Source: Metasolibacillus meyeri (lineage in GTDB: Bacteria; Bacillota; Bacilli; Bacillales_A; Planococcaceae). From it: a stretch of DNA of 48,009 nucleotides. The position numbers and the translations under genes are program-made. Each line of letters opens with the position of its first letter. The first letter of the stretch is position 1. Where the stretch lies: assembly GCF_003049505.1 (NCBI RefSeq), contig NZ_PYWN01000024.1:1-48009 (forward strand), given 5' to 3'. Under the pieces are notes generated by a model. It made no database searches and had not been told where the DNA came from. It saw only the letters and a list, made by a program, of their open reading frames with translations. Positions 8,769 through 16,602 of the stretch are shown here, in pieces.

Positions 8769-10128
8769 TTATCCACTCCCATTCCTTGTCGAATTCCTTC
8801 GTTTCTGCTTTTGGCTGTGCCGCTATTTTGCTATTACTCGTTAAGGCAGACAGTGCCAGCATAGATAAAATCGCATCATTCCACTTATTTGAACTAGATT
8901 CCACAATGAGTTGCTCTATTTCCGTTTCACCATGCTCCTCTAAATAGTTTTCTATTTTTGACGTATCGATTTGTGCCTTCATCATTTGCCAATTTGCCGA
9001 ATCCAATGCCTCTCTAATTGAACCATTCATAATCTCAATATCATCATACACAGGCTCTTCTATTTCTTGCATTTCTCCCTCACGCTTCGGCTCGTATATT
9101 TCTAAATAATTCACCGCCTCATGAATATCTTCCTTACCAATCGGTGCAGCAAATTTTACTGGAAGCCATAAGCCATCGAATGTTTCACCTTCATACTGAT
9201 TTTGCTCCATAAAGCTAAAAATATCGTGTGTCGTTGGAATATTTGAGTGCGCTGGTGGCTCATAAATCGATAAAATAAAATTACGCACTTTCTCTGGAGA
9301 AATCTTTTCTTCTATTGGTGTGAGCTGCATATTGACGAAGCGAATGTATTTCGTTAATACGCTTAAGCTTAACGCAGTTCCTTTTGTCATTGTCGCTGTC
9401 CCACGATGGATTAAATTGCTCATAATAAGGCTTTCCTCTAATGTTTGAAACTGCGCTAAACGCTCCGCCATTTTCCCTTCTAATTCCTGCATTAATCCGT
9501 TAATTTGCTCAAGCTGTGGTAACGCATTGCGATCCGCTAAAAATTCAAGCTGTCGGCTTTCAAGCTGTTCAATGGCCTGCTCGACATTATAAATCATCGA
9601 CGCAATTTTATTCCCACCAGATATGCCCTTATCATCATAAGCTGCACTAATTTCTGCATCGCGCCTCGCTTGAAATAGTGAACGACCAATATCATCCTGC
9701 AAATAGTAAGCAAGCGCATCATTTCCCATCCGAATTAAGCCGTCCATTAGGCGCTTTCCACGATCCATTAGCTTAATTTGCCGCGTTTGCTTCATCACCC
9801 AATTATTGCGCTCTAAAATATTCAAGACGCGCTGAATCGTTTGTATTGTCGGTGGTTCTTCATCATTTGTATAAATGCTTCGATATCGGTAATATAGCGT
9901 ATCTTCCGTATCGATTGGTTCACGAATTCCTAATGATGCCTCATTCAATAGCTGGATAATATTCAAAAAACGAATAATTTCTGTCGGTGAATCGTACATT
10001 TTTTCCGTGCTTAAATCTTTCAAAACAGCTGATAAGGAAGCTAAATCCCGCATCGATTTCATAAACTCTGCTGAAAAATAATCACTTTGAAAAATTGAGA
10101 TTGGTGCATTTACACCCATGTTTCCCAT
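8719..10128 (-). CDS. jetA: Wadjet subunit JetA, MukF-like kleisin
   Basis: The 469-residue protein matches the MukF/MksF role: an N-terminal winged-helix region (about 20-140), helical middle segments with heptads (about 190-245) that should contact the JetC neck, and an acidic linker (about 345-375) that probably carries the JetB-binding stretch. It has no enzymatic motif. The ATG at 10128 follows TAGGAGGTAGAGAGCA and lies inside the jetD 3' end (19-base overlap); its own end overlaps jetB by 50 bases. The tight overlaps imply balanced co-translation of the complex. The call is by operon context plus architecture. Confidence 0.87.
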   Translation of the reverse strand: MGNMGVNAPISIFQSDYFSAEFMKSMRDLASLSAVLKDLSTEKMYDSPTEIIRFLNIIQLLNEASLGIREPIDTEDTLYYRYRSIYTNDEEPPTIQTIQRVLNILERNNWVMKQTRQIKLMDRGKRLMDGLIRMGNDALAYYLQDDIGRSLFQARRDAEISAAYDDKGISGGNKIASMIYNVEQAIEQLESRQLEFLADRNALPQLEQINGLMQELEGKMAERLAQFQTLEESLIMSNLIHRGTATMTKGTALSLSVLTKYIRFVNMQLTPIEEKISPEKVRNFILSIYEPPAHSNIPTTHDIFSFMEQNQYEGETFDGLWLPVKFAAPIGKEDIHEAVNYLEIYEPKREGEMQEIEEPVYDDIEIMNGSIREALDSANWQMMKAQIDTSKIENYLEEHGETEIEQLIVESSSNKWNDAILSMLALSALTSNSKIAAQPKAETKEFDKEWEWINDGDKQYTIRKLTSDD

Positions 10129-11315
10129 TGCTCTCTACCTCCTAATTGCTGCTCTTGCTCATGCTTTCCTTCCTGTTGAAGCCATTGTTCATATAAGGAA
10201 ATATCCGTAAATAGCTGATTATGACGCCCGATAATTTTATATGGGCATGACAATAGTTGAATCGCATTTTTGGCAATCGTTAGCCCTGCTACATCATAAT
10301 CCGTCCAAATTAACACTTGCTGAATCGTACTACATAGCAACTGCTTAATCAATTGTTTATGAGCAGAACGAATTTGTCCGTCTAAACAAAGAACAAACGA
10401 ATTGCTCTTCTGTAAAAATTCACTTTCTGTTGCCATTCTTGTTAAAATAGCTCGATTTTCAACTAACCATAATGTTGTATTATTCGTTGTAAATGTTGTT
10501 TGCAACACCGCATTATCTGTTGTCGCATGCACTGCGCCAATTTCATATGTAGCCAATGCTGCTTGTGCATGTCCAGCGAAATAAATTGGAACAATTTTCC
10601 CAATGCTGACAAGTCCATAGTTCGCCACATCAATATTGAATTGCTCTAAATATGCTAAAAACTCCTCACGCTCTGCATCAAACATTTTAGAAGCGCCTAT
10701 TCGATCTTCATATGTAGCGCCAATCTCTTTAAAATCAAATAAATCTTTACGCTGTGCAAGCTGATAAAATGCAATGCAAAATTGGATAAACTTCAACCGT
10801 TTTGCCTGATTCCAACGGGATGGCATGACATCGAAACGCATAGCCTTCTGAAATGATTGTGGCATTTGTAGTGCCTCTGCTTGTGTGAATAGCAGTGTTA
10901 GCTGAAAATTATATTGTTGCTGGTCTTGTGCTTGCTGTTGCTCAAGCACCTCCATATATGTTGGTCCCATACGATAAACCTCTTCTTTTACGCTAAGCCC
11001 ATCTACATTGTAGCGAATTTCACGCACAATCCATCCTGCTGAAAGCCATTGATAAATCGTTTCAACAGGTTCATCTAACTGACGCTTTGCCTTAAGTGAA
11101 AATTTATACTTCACCAATACTTTAGGTATGACTATTTCATTAGCTAATTGCTTTGCTATCTTTATTTGCGCAACTTTTTTATAAATCCGTGCTGAATGCT
11201 TCACGATTGTTAAAGTTTGTATATTACCTTGCTGTTCGATTTTCTCAATTTTTTCACCAGATTTTAAAATAAATTGTTGAACAAAATCTATTATATTATT
11301 TTCTTTATATTGCAA
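10110..11315 (-). CDS. jetD: Wadjet nuclease subunit JetD (Toprim domain)
   Basis: The 401-residue protein has an N-terminal DNA-binding-type region (about 1-130) and a C-terminal Toprim fold. The catalytic-type glutamate is Glu286 in LWLVENRA and the DxD motif is Asp339/Asp341 in IWTDYDVAGL. In characterised Wadjet systems this topoisomerase-VI-like subunit makes the cut in circular DNA. The start is TTG 11315, supported by AGAGGTG seven bases upstream, with no better ATG nearby. It is the first gene of the operon. Placing jetD ahead of jetA-B-C differs from the JetA-B-C-D order; assigning the Wadjet type needs profile comparison. Confidence 0.9.
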   Translation of the reverse strand: MQYKENNIIDFVQQFILKSGEKIEKIEQQGNIQTLTIVKHSARIYKKVAQIKIAKQLANEIVIPKVLVKYKFSLKAKRQLDEPVETIYQWLSAGWIVREIRYNVDGLSVKEEVYRMGPTYMEVLEQQQAQDQQQYNFQLTLLFTQAEALQMPQSFQKAMRFDVMPSRWNQAKRLKFIQFCIAFYQLAQRKDLFDFKEIGATYEDRIGASKMFDAEREEFLAYLEQFNIDVANYGLVSIGKIVPIYFAGHAQAALATYEIGAVHATTDNAVLQTTFTTNNTTLWLVENRAILTRMATESEFLQKSNSFVLCLDGQIRSAHKQLIKQLLCSTIQQVLIWTDYDVAGLTIAKNAIQLLSCPYKIIGRHNQLFTDISLYEQWLQQEGKHEQEQQLGGREQWETWV

Positions 11316-11356
11316 CGTTTATCACCTCTAAAAATACCAACATTGTTATTTGTTTC

Positions 11357-11362
11357 ATTATA
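11357..11362 (-). promoter_or_regulatory. Possible -10 box of the jetDABC operon
   Basis: The minus strand reads TATAAT 42 bases before the TTG start of jetD. The -35 region falls inside the adjacent terminator hairpin and has no good TTGACA match, so the promoter is tentative. Confidence 0.4.
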
Positions 11363-11367
11363 CTACG

Positions 11368-11409
11368 AAAAGAGCATCCTCTCTCATAAAGAGAAAAGAT
11401 GCTCTTTTT
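11368..11409. terminator. Bidirectional terminator
   Basis: AAAAGAGCATC (11368-11378) pairs with GATGCTCTTTT (11398-11408), giving an A-run on one side and a T-run on the other. It can end the sstT transcript, which arrives on the minus strand, and isolates the Wadjet operon from it. Confidence 0.85.
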
Positions 11410-11591
11410 ACCATTTTATCCTACATTAACGAACAGTAAGTTTTTTGCATAAAAGCAGACGCCCGTCTCAAGATAAAAAACAATCACCATCCATAAAAGT
11501 TTGAATAAGACCAACATGATATTGATCACACAAGCATTTCCAGATAATGTGAAGCTCTTCGTTTATGTTCTCAATAAAAATAAGAAAACGC

Positions 11592-12800
11592 CTATTTCGC
11601 TCGTTCCTTCGCATACTCCGCAGCCGCTGTAAACACAATATCTGACGATGAGTTTAACGCTGTTTCACAGGAATCTTGTACAACCCCAATAATAAAGCCG
11701 ATTGCTACGACCTGCATGGCGATATCATCTGAGATGCCGAGTAAGCCACATGCTAGCGGTATTAACAATAAGGAACCTCCTGGAACGCCTGACGCACCAG
11801 CAGCTGAAACCGCTGCTAAAGCCATCAAAATGACGGCTGTCAAAATATCAACCTCAATACCTAACGTATGCGCCGTTGCCATCGTTAAAACAGAAATGGT
11901 TACAGCCGCCCCCGCCATATTAATCGTTGCCCCTAATGGAATCGATACAGCATATGTATCTTTGTTTAACTTTAATTTTTCAGCGAGTGCCATATTCACT
12001 GGAATATTGGCAGCCGAGCTACGTGTAAAGAATGCTGTAATACCACTTTCCTTTAAGCTTGTTAAAACAATTGGATATGGATTGCGACGTGCTACAAGCA
12101 GGACAATCAATGGATTAACAACTAATGCCACAAAAAACATCGTAACAACTAAAATAATAATTAGTCGACCATACTCTTGTAATGCTGATAAGCCTGTCGT
12201 CGAAATAATATCAAACATAATCCCCATAACACCAATTGGCGCTAGACTAATAATCCACTGTACAATTTTTGTAACAGCATCTGATATATTTGCTAACATC
12301 GTTTTTGTTGAATCATTCGATGCCTTTAATGCAATCCCAAGCAGCACAGCCCATGCTAAAATACCAAGGTAATTAGCATTCATAATAGCGCTCACTGGAT
12401 TTGTTACAATATTAAATAATAGCGACTCTAATACTTCTATAACGCCACTTGGTGGAGCAATTTCCTGAGCGCCTGTTTTTAATGTCAGCTCTGTTGGAAA
12501 TAGATAGCTTACTACAACACCAACAAAGCCTGCTAAAAATGTGCTAACCGCATAAAGCACCAGTACCATCTTCATATTTGTTGCCTTGCCACTAACGTGT
12601 GACGCAAGTGCGTTAATAACTAACACGAATACAAGTATTGGCGCAACGGCCTTTAGTGCTGATACAAATAATGTTCCTAAAATTGTTATACCACTTAATG
12701 CCTCTGGAGCAATTAATGCTAAAATAATGCCGAGAATAATACCTACAACAATTCTGCTTACAAGATTAATGCGATTCCATGTTTCAAACAATGTTTTCAT
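11592..12800 (-). CDS. sstT: Serine/threonine:sodium symporter SstT
   Basis: The 402-residue transporter of the dicarboxylate/amino-acid:cation symporter family has about eight membrane helices and re-entrant loops. The substrate-binding parts read FFTRSSAANIPVNM and GATINMAGAA, and the C-terminal helix contains DSCETALNSSSD, the combination seen in SstT rather than GltP/DctA. It should import serine and threonine with Na+. ATG 12800 is chosen because GGAGGAAAGAA precedes it; upstream in-frame residues have no ribosome binding site. It is monocistronic, divergent from the ECF sigma gene, and followed by 180 bases with no visible gene and then a bidirectional terminator. Confidence 0.88.
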   Translation of the reverse strand: MKTLFETWNRINLVSRIVVGIILGIILALIAPEALSGITILGTLFVSALKAVAPILVFVLVINALASHVSGKATNMKMVLVLYAVSTFLAGFVGVVVSYLFPTELTLKTGAQEIAPPSGVIEVLESLLFNIVTNPVSAIMNANYLGILAWAVLLGIALKASNDSTKTMLANISDAVTKIVQWIISLAPIGVMGIMFDIISTTGLSALQEYGRLIIILVVTMFFVALVVNPLIVLLVARRNPYPIVLTSLKESGITAFFTRSSAANIPVNMALAEKLKLNKDTYAVSIPLGATINMAGAAVTISVLTMATAHTLGIEVDILTAVILMALAAVSAAGASGVPGGSLLLIPLACGLLGISDDIAMQVVAIGFIIGVVQDSCETALNSSSDIVFTAAAEYAKERAK

Positions 12801-13058
12801 TTCTTTCCTCCGCGAATCTAGATGTAATTTCTTTATTGTACAATAATCATACATTGTATATCACAATAACACAACTGTGTTTTTCAAAAGCACAAACAAA
12901 CATCTTATCTTATTAATTATTTTAGATTAAAAAATATTCAAGTGTTGTATCATTAATAATTACATAATATATTCATCAAAAATAATTGGTGTAAAGTATC
13001 ATTTTCTTTAAATATTTCACTTTAGGTTCCTACTTGAAGTATATCCATCCATTATTTT
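12801..13058. other. Divergent intergenic region between sstT and the ECF sigma gene
   Basis: The region is AT-rich with no supported gene. On the minus strand TTGTGT (12874-12869) and TATGAT (12852-12847), 16 bases apart, could be an sstT promoter. The sequence around 12838-12870 is rich in TTGTA/TACAA half-palindromes that could be an operator. Nothing else is recognisable. Confidence 0.35.
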
Positions 13059-13085
13059 TGAAACTATTTTCACCACTCACCCGTC
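13059..13085 (+). promoter_or_regulatory. ECF-type promoter, probably autoregulatory
   Basis: TGAAAC (13059-13064) and CGTC (13082-13085) with a 17-base spacer match the -35/-10 pattern of B. subtilis ECF promoters. It lies 30 bases before the TTG start of the sigma gene, as expected for self-activation, and also argues against a longer sigma reading frame starting at 13034. Confidence 0.75.
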
Positions 13086-13114
13086 TATTGCGTGAAGAAA
13101 GGAGGCATCTAGCT

Positions 13115-13633
13115 TTGAATGCAGACGAAATGAGAGATTTGATGGGTTTATACGGCGATTACCTTACGCGTCTGTCCTATGTTTATGTGAAAAACTGGAC
13201 GATTGCAGAAGACATTGTGCAAGACGTTTTCATCAAATATTTTCAAACACAGCAATATAAAGGGCAAGCAAGCATCAAAACTTATTTAGCAAAAATGACG
13301 ATACATAAAAGCTGTGACCATTTACGCAGCATAAAAAATAGGCTGCGCATCTTAGAGGGCCTTTGGAAAAACAAGCAACAAACAATCCCATCAAGTGAGC
13401 AAGAAACTTTACAAAAGCTAGAACAGCACGCGATTGCAAAAGCTGTGTTAGAGCTTCCTATCAAATACCGAGAAGCAATCGTGTTATTTTACTATGAAGA
13501 AATGACGAGTTTTGAAATTGCGACACTCTTAAGCATCTCTGAAAATACAATTAAAACGAGATTAAGGCGAGGGCGCGATTTATTGAAAACGTCACTGAGC
13601 GAAGTTCAATTGGGAGGTGATCTGTATGAATAA
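13115..13633 (+). CDS. ECF-family RNA polymerase sigma factor
   Basis: The 172-residue protein has sigma region 2 (YGDYLTRLSYVYVKNW, then AEDIVQDVFIKYF) and a region 4 helix-turn-helix (MTSFEIATLLSISENTIKTRLRRGRDLL), and nothing between them but a linker, as in group IV sigma factors. TTG 13115 is chosen as start: AAAGGAGG lies 9 bases upstream, the resulting length is typical, and an ECF promoter lies within the longer frame that begins at 13034. The stop overlaps the next gene by 8 bases, the usual sigma/anti-sigma pairing. It probably activates its own operon through the TGAAAC/CGTC promoter. The inducing stress is not visible from sequence. Confidence 0.88.
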   Translation: MNADEMRDLMGLYGDYLTRLSYVYVKNWTIAEDIVQDVFIKYFQTQQYKGQASIKTYLAKMTIHKSCDHLRSIKNRLRILEGLWKNKQQTIPSSEQETLQKLEQHAIAKAVLELPIKYREAIVLFYYEEMTSFEIATLLSISENTIKTRLRRGRDLLKTSLSEVQLGGDLYE

Positions 13634-15167
13634 TATTAAGCGAGAGCTCAAGGAAGTACTGGAAGATAAAACGCACTTCACACCAAAAAATGAAAACTAT
13701 GTCCTGCAACAAATCATGCAGCCCAAAAAGAAAAGTTGGACTACTTTATTTATAGCAGCAAGCTTTGTCACATTGCTCGCATTATTTGTTGGTGCAAGCT
13801 TATGGCAGCAAACAAATGATTCAAAAGCACAATTTACTCACTTCTTTGAAAGCTACATGGAAGGCGAAAATTATGAAGTGATTTTTCAGGAATTTAATTA
13901 TTTAAAAGAGGGGGATGCACTTGTTGCCTTTATTGAGCGAGACGAGGGGGAAAAAATCTATTTAGCCTATTTAGAATACAAAAATGGCTGGCGGTGGATA
14001 CAAGCGACAGGTACACAAAGTAAGCCCTATGACGGTAAGGAATTTTGGGGTTCAACTGTCCAAGAGCCTTTTATGTATGCAGGTGTTATTGAGACAGCAG
14101 AGATAAAACAAATTATCGTCGGTGAACAGAAGGCAACCTTGATTCCCCTTACAGATGGGCTCACTTACTGGTTTGCTATTAGCGATAAGGCCGCACGTAT
14201 TATTGTCCAAAATAAAGACAATACATGGGAACGACTAGCTGGGGACTTATATAGTAGGAGTGATGAAATCGAAGATATTCCATTGATTAATTCATTATCA
14301 GGAGAACAGTATGCTATCCAGTTAACGAGTAATACGATGGAACAAGGTAAGCAAGAATATACGCAATACCCTCTTGTCGTTGATCCACAATTCGATCAAC
14401 TAGATCGTTTAGATGTTATTCTTTATACAGCTAAGGATGGGCAGCAAGTAATGAGCCGTGTACTCGGCTTACCTAATGAAACGATTGAAATTATCAATGG
14501 CTCTGTCGTTATTAATACAATTCCAATTCCGTACCATGCTATGTTCGCAAAAATAATGGGTGAAACCGTCTATGAAAATTATATTGAGAAATTTGAAGAT
14601 ACAAAAAATGCACAAGAAATTTTCTTTTTTAATCATGCGATCACACAGCTTTCAGAAAAAGAAATTTTCGTCATTCCTGACAATTGGTCACTTGATAAAA
14701 TAGAAGCAATCTCACTGGAGCAAGTTGATGCCAAGGTGATAGGTTACGAAAGTAAATATATGGAAAAAGAATGGACTGAACAGGAGCGCAGCTTATATAC
14801 AGCCTTCAAAAATTCAAACGATATAGAAGTATTCCGCAATGTTGACCCGATTACTTATGCACGTGTACAGCTATATGCGCAGTTTTTAGTAGATAAACGG
14901 ACAGCCTACCGCATGTATACAACAGAGCCAGGGCATGTTCAATGGACTGAAGAGGAGCATATACGTCAAAATAACTCCTTTTCCCATTTAGAAAACGAGC
15001 GCCGTTACGCCCCGTACTATGCGCAACTTCTACAAGCTGGTGAATTTCAAATTCACAATGATGAAGGTATTATTACTTTCCACTTACCTAGTGGAGACAT
15101 AGGCATGTGGCGCATGATTCAAAATAAAAACGGCATTTGGCAATCTGACTTTTTGCCGTTACAATGA
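13626..15167 (+). CDS. Membrane anti-sigma factor with a signal-peptidase-like ectodomain
   Basis: The 513-residue protein has a 38-residue cytoplasmic segment, one membrane helix (about 39-60) and a large outer region. Position and topology suggest it holds the ECF sigma factor. The outer part resembles a type I signal peptidase (S26) core: TSNTMEQG (about 234-241), RLDVILYT, SRVLGLPNETIEI (277-289), NGSVVIN, EIFVIPDN (346-353) and DAKVIGY align in order with the S26 pattern SME..., GDIV, KRVIGLPGETIEI, EYFVLGDN and VIGK. By that alignment the catalytic Ser is Thr237 and the Lys is Ser277, so it is probably inactive as a peptidase. ATG 13626 follows GGGAGG by 8 bases and overlaps the sigma gene. 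Confidence 0.72.
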   Translation: MNNIKRELKEVLEDKTHFTPKNENYVLQQIMQPKKKSWTTLFIAASFVTLLALFVGASLWQQTNDSKAQFTHFFESYMEGENYEVIFQEFNYLKEGDALVAFIERDEGEKIYLAYLEYKNGWRWIQATGTQSKPYDGKEFWGSTVQEPFMYAGVIETAEIKQIIVGEQKATLIPLTDGLTYWFAISDKAARIIVQNKDNTWERLAGDLYSRSDEIEDIPLINSLSGEQYAIQLTSNTMEQGKQEYTQYPLVVDPQFDQLDRLDVILYTAKDGQQVMSRVLGLPNETIEIINGSVVINTIPIPYHAMFAKIMGETVYENYIEKFEDTKNAQEIFFFNHAITQLSEKEIFVIPDNWSLDKIEAISLEQVDAKVIGYESKYMEKEWTEQERSLYTAFKNSNDIEVFRNVDPITYARVQLYAQFLVDKRTAYRMYTTEPGHVQWTEEEHIRQNNSFSHLENERRYAPYYAQLLQAGEFQIHNDEGIITFHLPSGDIGMWRMIQNKNGIWQSDFLPLQ

Positions 15168-15203
15168 TAGCTATCAAAAAATTTGTACCCCACTAATAAC
15201 AGA

Positions 15204-15253
15204 AGGAACTGGTCTAGAAAGTGATTCATACACTACTTTCTAGACCAGTTCCT
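15204..15253. terminator. Perfect 19-bp inverted repeat between convergent genes
   Basis: AGGAACTGGTCTAGAAAGT (15204-15222) is exactly complementary to 15235-15253 with a 12-base loop. It sits between the convergent anti-sigma gene and the 97-residue gene and probably ends transcription both ways, although T-runs are weak. Confidence 0.7.
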
Positions 15254-15254
15254 A

Positions 15255-15548
15255 TTAATATGGCTGTGGTAAAGGATTTCCTGGCGCTCTCCACCAAGAT
15301 TCAACCAGTTTCCAAGCTGCCTCAAAACTATAGCCCGTTCCCATTAAATAACCAATTGCTACTGCTTCTGTTAAAGCATGCTGATAGCCTAAATACTGTG
15401 CTTCGCATAAGCCATGATGAACAACTGGTGCAATCGCAGCGAGTGTTTGCTGCTGTAAATTATGATGTTGCCCTCCATTGTTGCAAGTGTTTGGCTGTGC
15501 TCCTTGTGGATACATATGCGATGGATGTGGCTGATGATTTCCATACAT
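15255..15548 (-). CDS. Small His/Gln/Pro-rich hypothetical protein
   Basis: The 97-residue product is not recognised. Its first 35 residues are rich in His, Gln, Pro and Asn (start MYGNHQPHPSHMYPQG), followed by a helical region with aromatic residues (GYSFEAAWKLVESWW). Such composition is common in spore coat and surface proteins, but that is only a suggestion. TAGGAGTGATGAAAT precedes the ATG at 15548, which is good support for a real gene over the opposite-strand open frame covering it. About 50 bases upstream the minus strand reads CATATAGTA, fitting the CATANNNTA -10 of late sporulation sigma factors; no matching -35 was found at normal spacing. Confidence 0.68.
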   Translation of the reverse strand: MYGNHQPHPSHMYPQGAQPNTCNNGGQHHNLQQQTLAAIAPVVHHGLCEAQYLGYQHALTEAVAIGYLMGTGYSFEAAWKLVESWWRAPGNPLPQPY

Positions 15549-15666
15549 ATTTCATCACTCCTATTCTAGGCCATGTTTTGCCCTCTGCACCTACTATATG
15601 TATTCCCACACTATGTGACACAATTAATTTGGTCTGGTTGTTAGCTAGGGACTCCTATTTCTTTCA

Positions 15667-16305
15667 TTACCTAATATAATCCATCATCTTTACATCCTCA
15701 AGATAACGCTTCAATACGAGCATTTGGTGAAATTCTGTATCGAGTGACCAATACAATAAATATTTAATTGGCTGGTAAATAACTAATAGCATTAAAACAA
15801 GCGAAAAAACTTGCAATATATAGTTAATCGTTTGCTCATAATTGCCAATCAATGTCGATATGAATGTCGTGCTTGGAATCAAAATTGCTGAAATAATTCC
15901 ATACAGCCACTTCCTTAATTTTTCGCTCAAACGTAAGCCTGACAGTTCAGTATCTGCTGAGCTAATTAACATATTTAGCTGCTCCAGTTTCAGTAGATGA
16001 TTTTCTATTAATACTCTCCTCATTAGTTGAATATTTTTTTGAAATGTTTCCTTCTCATCACCTAATTGAGCACGCGTATTTTTATTTTTCTCATGTTTAA
16101 AATAAATAACCGATGTCACCCCACAGACTACCCCACCAACAATACATCTGAATTTTTGCGTATCTGGATAGGCATAAAGTATGAAGAATACCATCATCGC
16201 AATTAAGCTAAGTGAGCATACCCACACATACCACTTTATTCCCTTTATATGAAATTCCCGGTCAATATATTGCTTAAAAAATGCTTCACTGACCACATTC
16301 AGCAA
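15667..16305 (-). CDS. Four-helix membrane protein of unknown function
   Basis: The 212-residue product has two closely spaced membrane helices (about 24-45 and 51-66), a charged cytoplasmic middle with helical character (about 70-130) and two further helices (about 133-150 and 163-190). The 2+2 arrangement around a soluble stretch recalls SLATT-type membrane proteins, but no diagnostic motif was recognised. The start is TTG 16305, supported by AAGGGAG upstream. It is a lone gene between the small His-rich gene and a gene-free stretch of about 300 bases. Confidence 0.65.
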   Translation of the reverse strand: MLNVVSEAFFKQYIDREFHIKGIKWYVWVCSLSLIAMMVFFILYAYPDTQKFRCIVGGVVCGVTSVIYFKHEKNKNTRAQLGDEKETFQKNIQLMRRVLIENHLLKLEQLNMLISSADTELSGLRLSEKLRKWLYGIISAILIPSTTFISTLIGNYEQTINYILQVFSLVLMLLVIYQPIKYLLYWSLDTEFHQMLVLKRYLEDVKMMDYIR

Positions 16306-16445
16306 GGTGTTACTCCCTTCTCTGATAAGCTTTTTATTATCATATGTTGCTGGAATTTGTATGGTGTAAAATCAATTTCTTTCGAACAAGTCACCTGAGA
16401 TAGATTGTGCACTTGTTGAACCAAGTTAAAATGCTGGGAACTCGC

Positions 16446-16540
16446 GAGCAAAATAACTTATTTGAGCAATTTTCGCTGCGATTTGATCACTTCTTCGTAT
16501 TATTTGAGCGCTTTTTAGCTAGTTATGAGCGATTCTCCCA
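16446..16540. repeat. Degenerate 21-base-period repeat element (copy A)
   Basis: Units opening with GAGC(A/G) start at 16464, 16485 (GATCAC, degenerate), 16506 and 16527, exactly 21 bases apart; a further GAGCAAAA sits at 16446, slightly out of phase. The units otherwise differ. The same layout is much clearer at 29272 and 44596. It lies in a gene-free stretch of about 300 bases (16306-16602) that otherwise shows only a terminator. Confidence 0.55.
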
Positions 16541-16568
16541 CATTTAAAATAATAATCTCAAATATCAC

Positions 16569-16598
16569 AAAAAAGAATGCCTTTTTCATTCGGCATTC
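16569..16598 (-). terminator. Terminator of the transglutaminase-like gene
   Basis: On the minus strand GAATGCC (16598-16592) pairs with GGCATTC (16581-16575) and is followed by six T residues. It starts a few bases after the stop codon. Confidence 0.85.
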
Positions 16599-16602
16599 CT
16601 TT

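Noticed and set aside
11716-12372. Plus-strand open frame of 218 codons
   Set aside because: It lies opposite the sstT gene, whose family motifs and ribosome binding site are clear; the antisense frame has no recognisable features.
15221-15679. Plus-strand open frame of 152 codons
   Set aside because: It begins inside a 19-bp terminator stem and covers the minus-strand 97-residue gene, which has a good ribosome binding site; no start signal of its own was seen.
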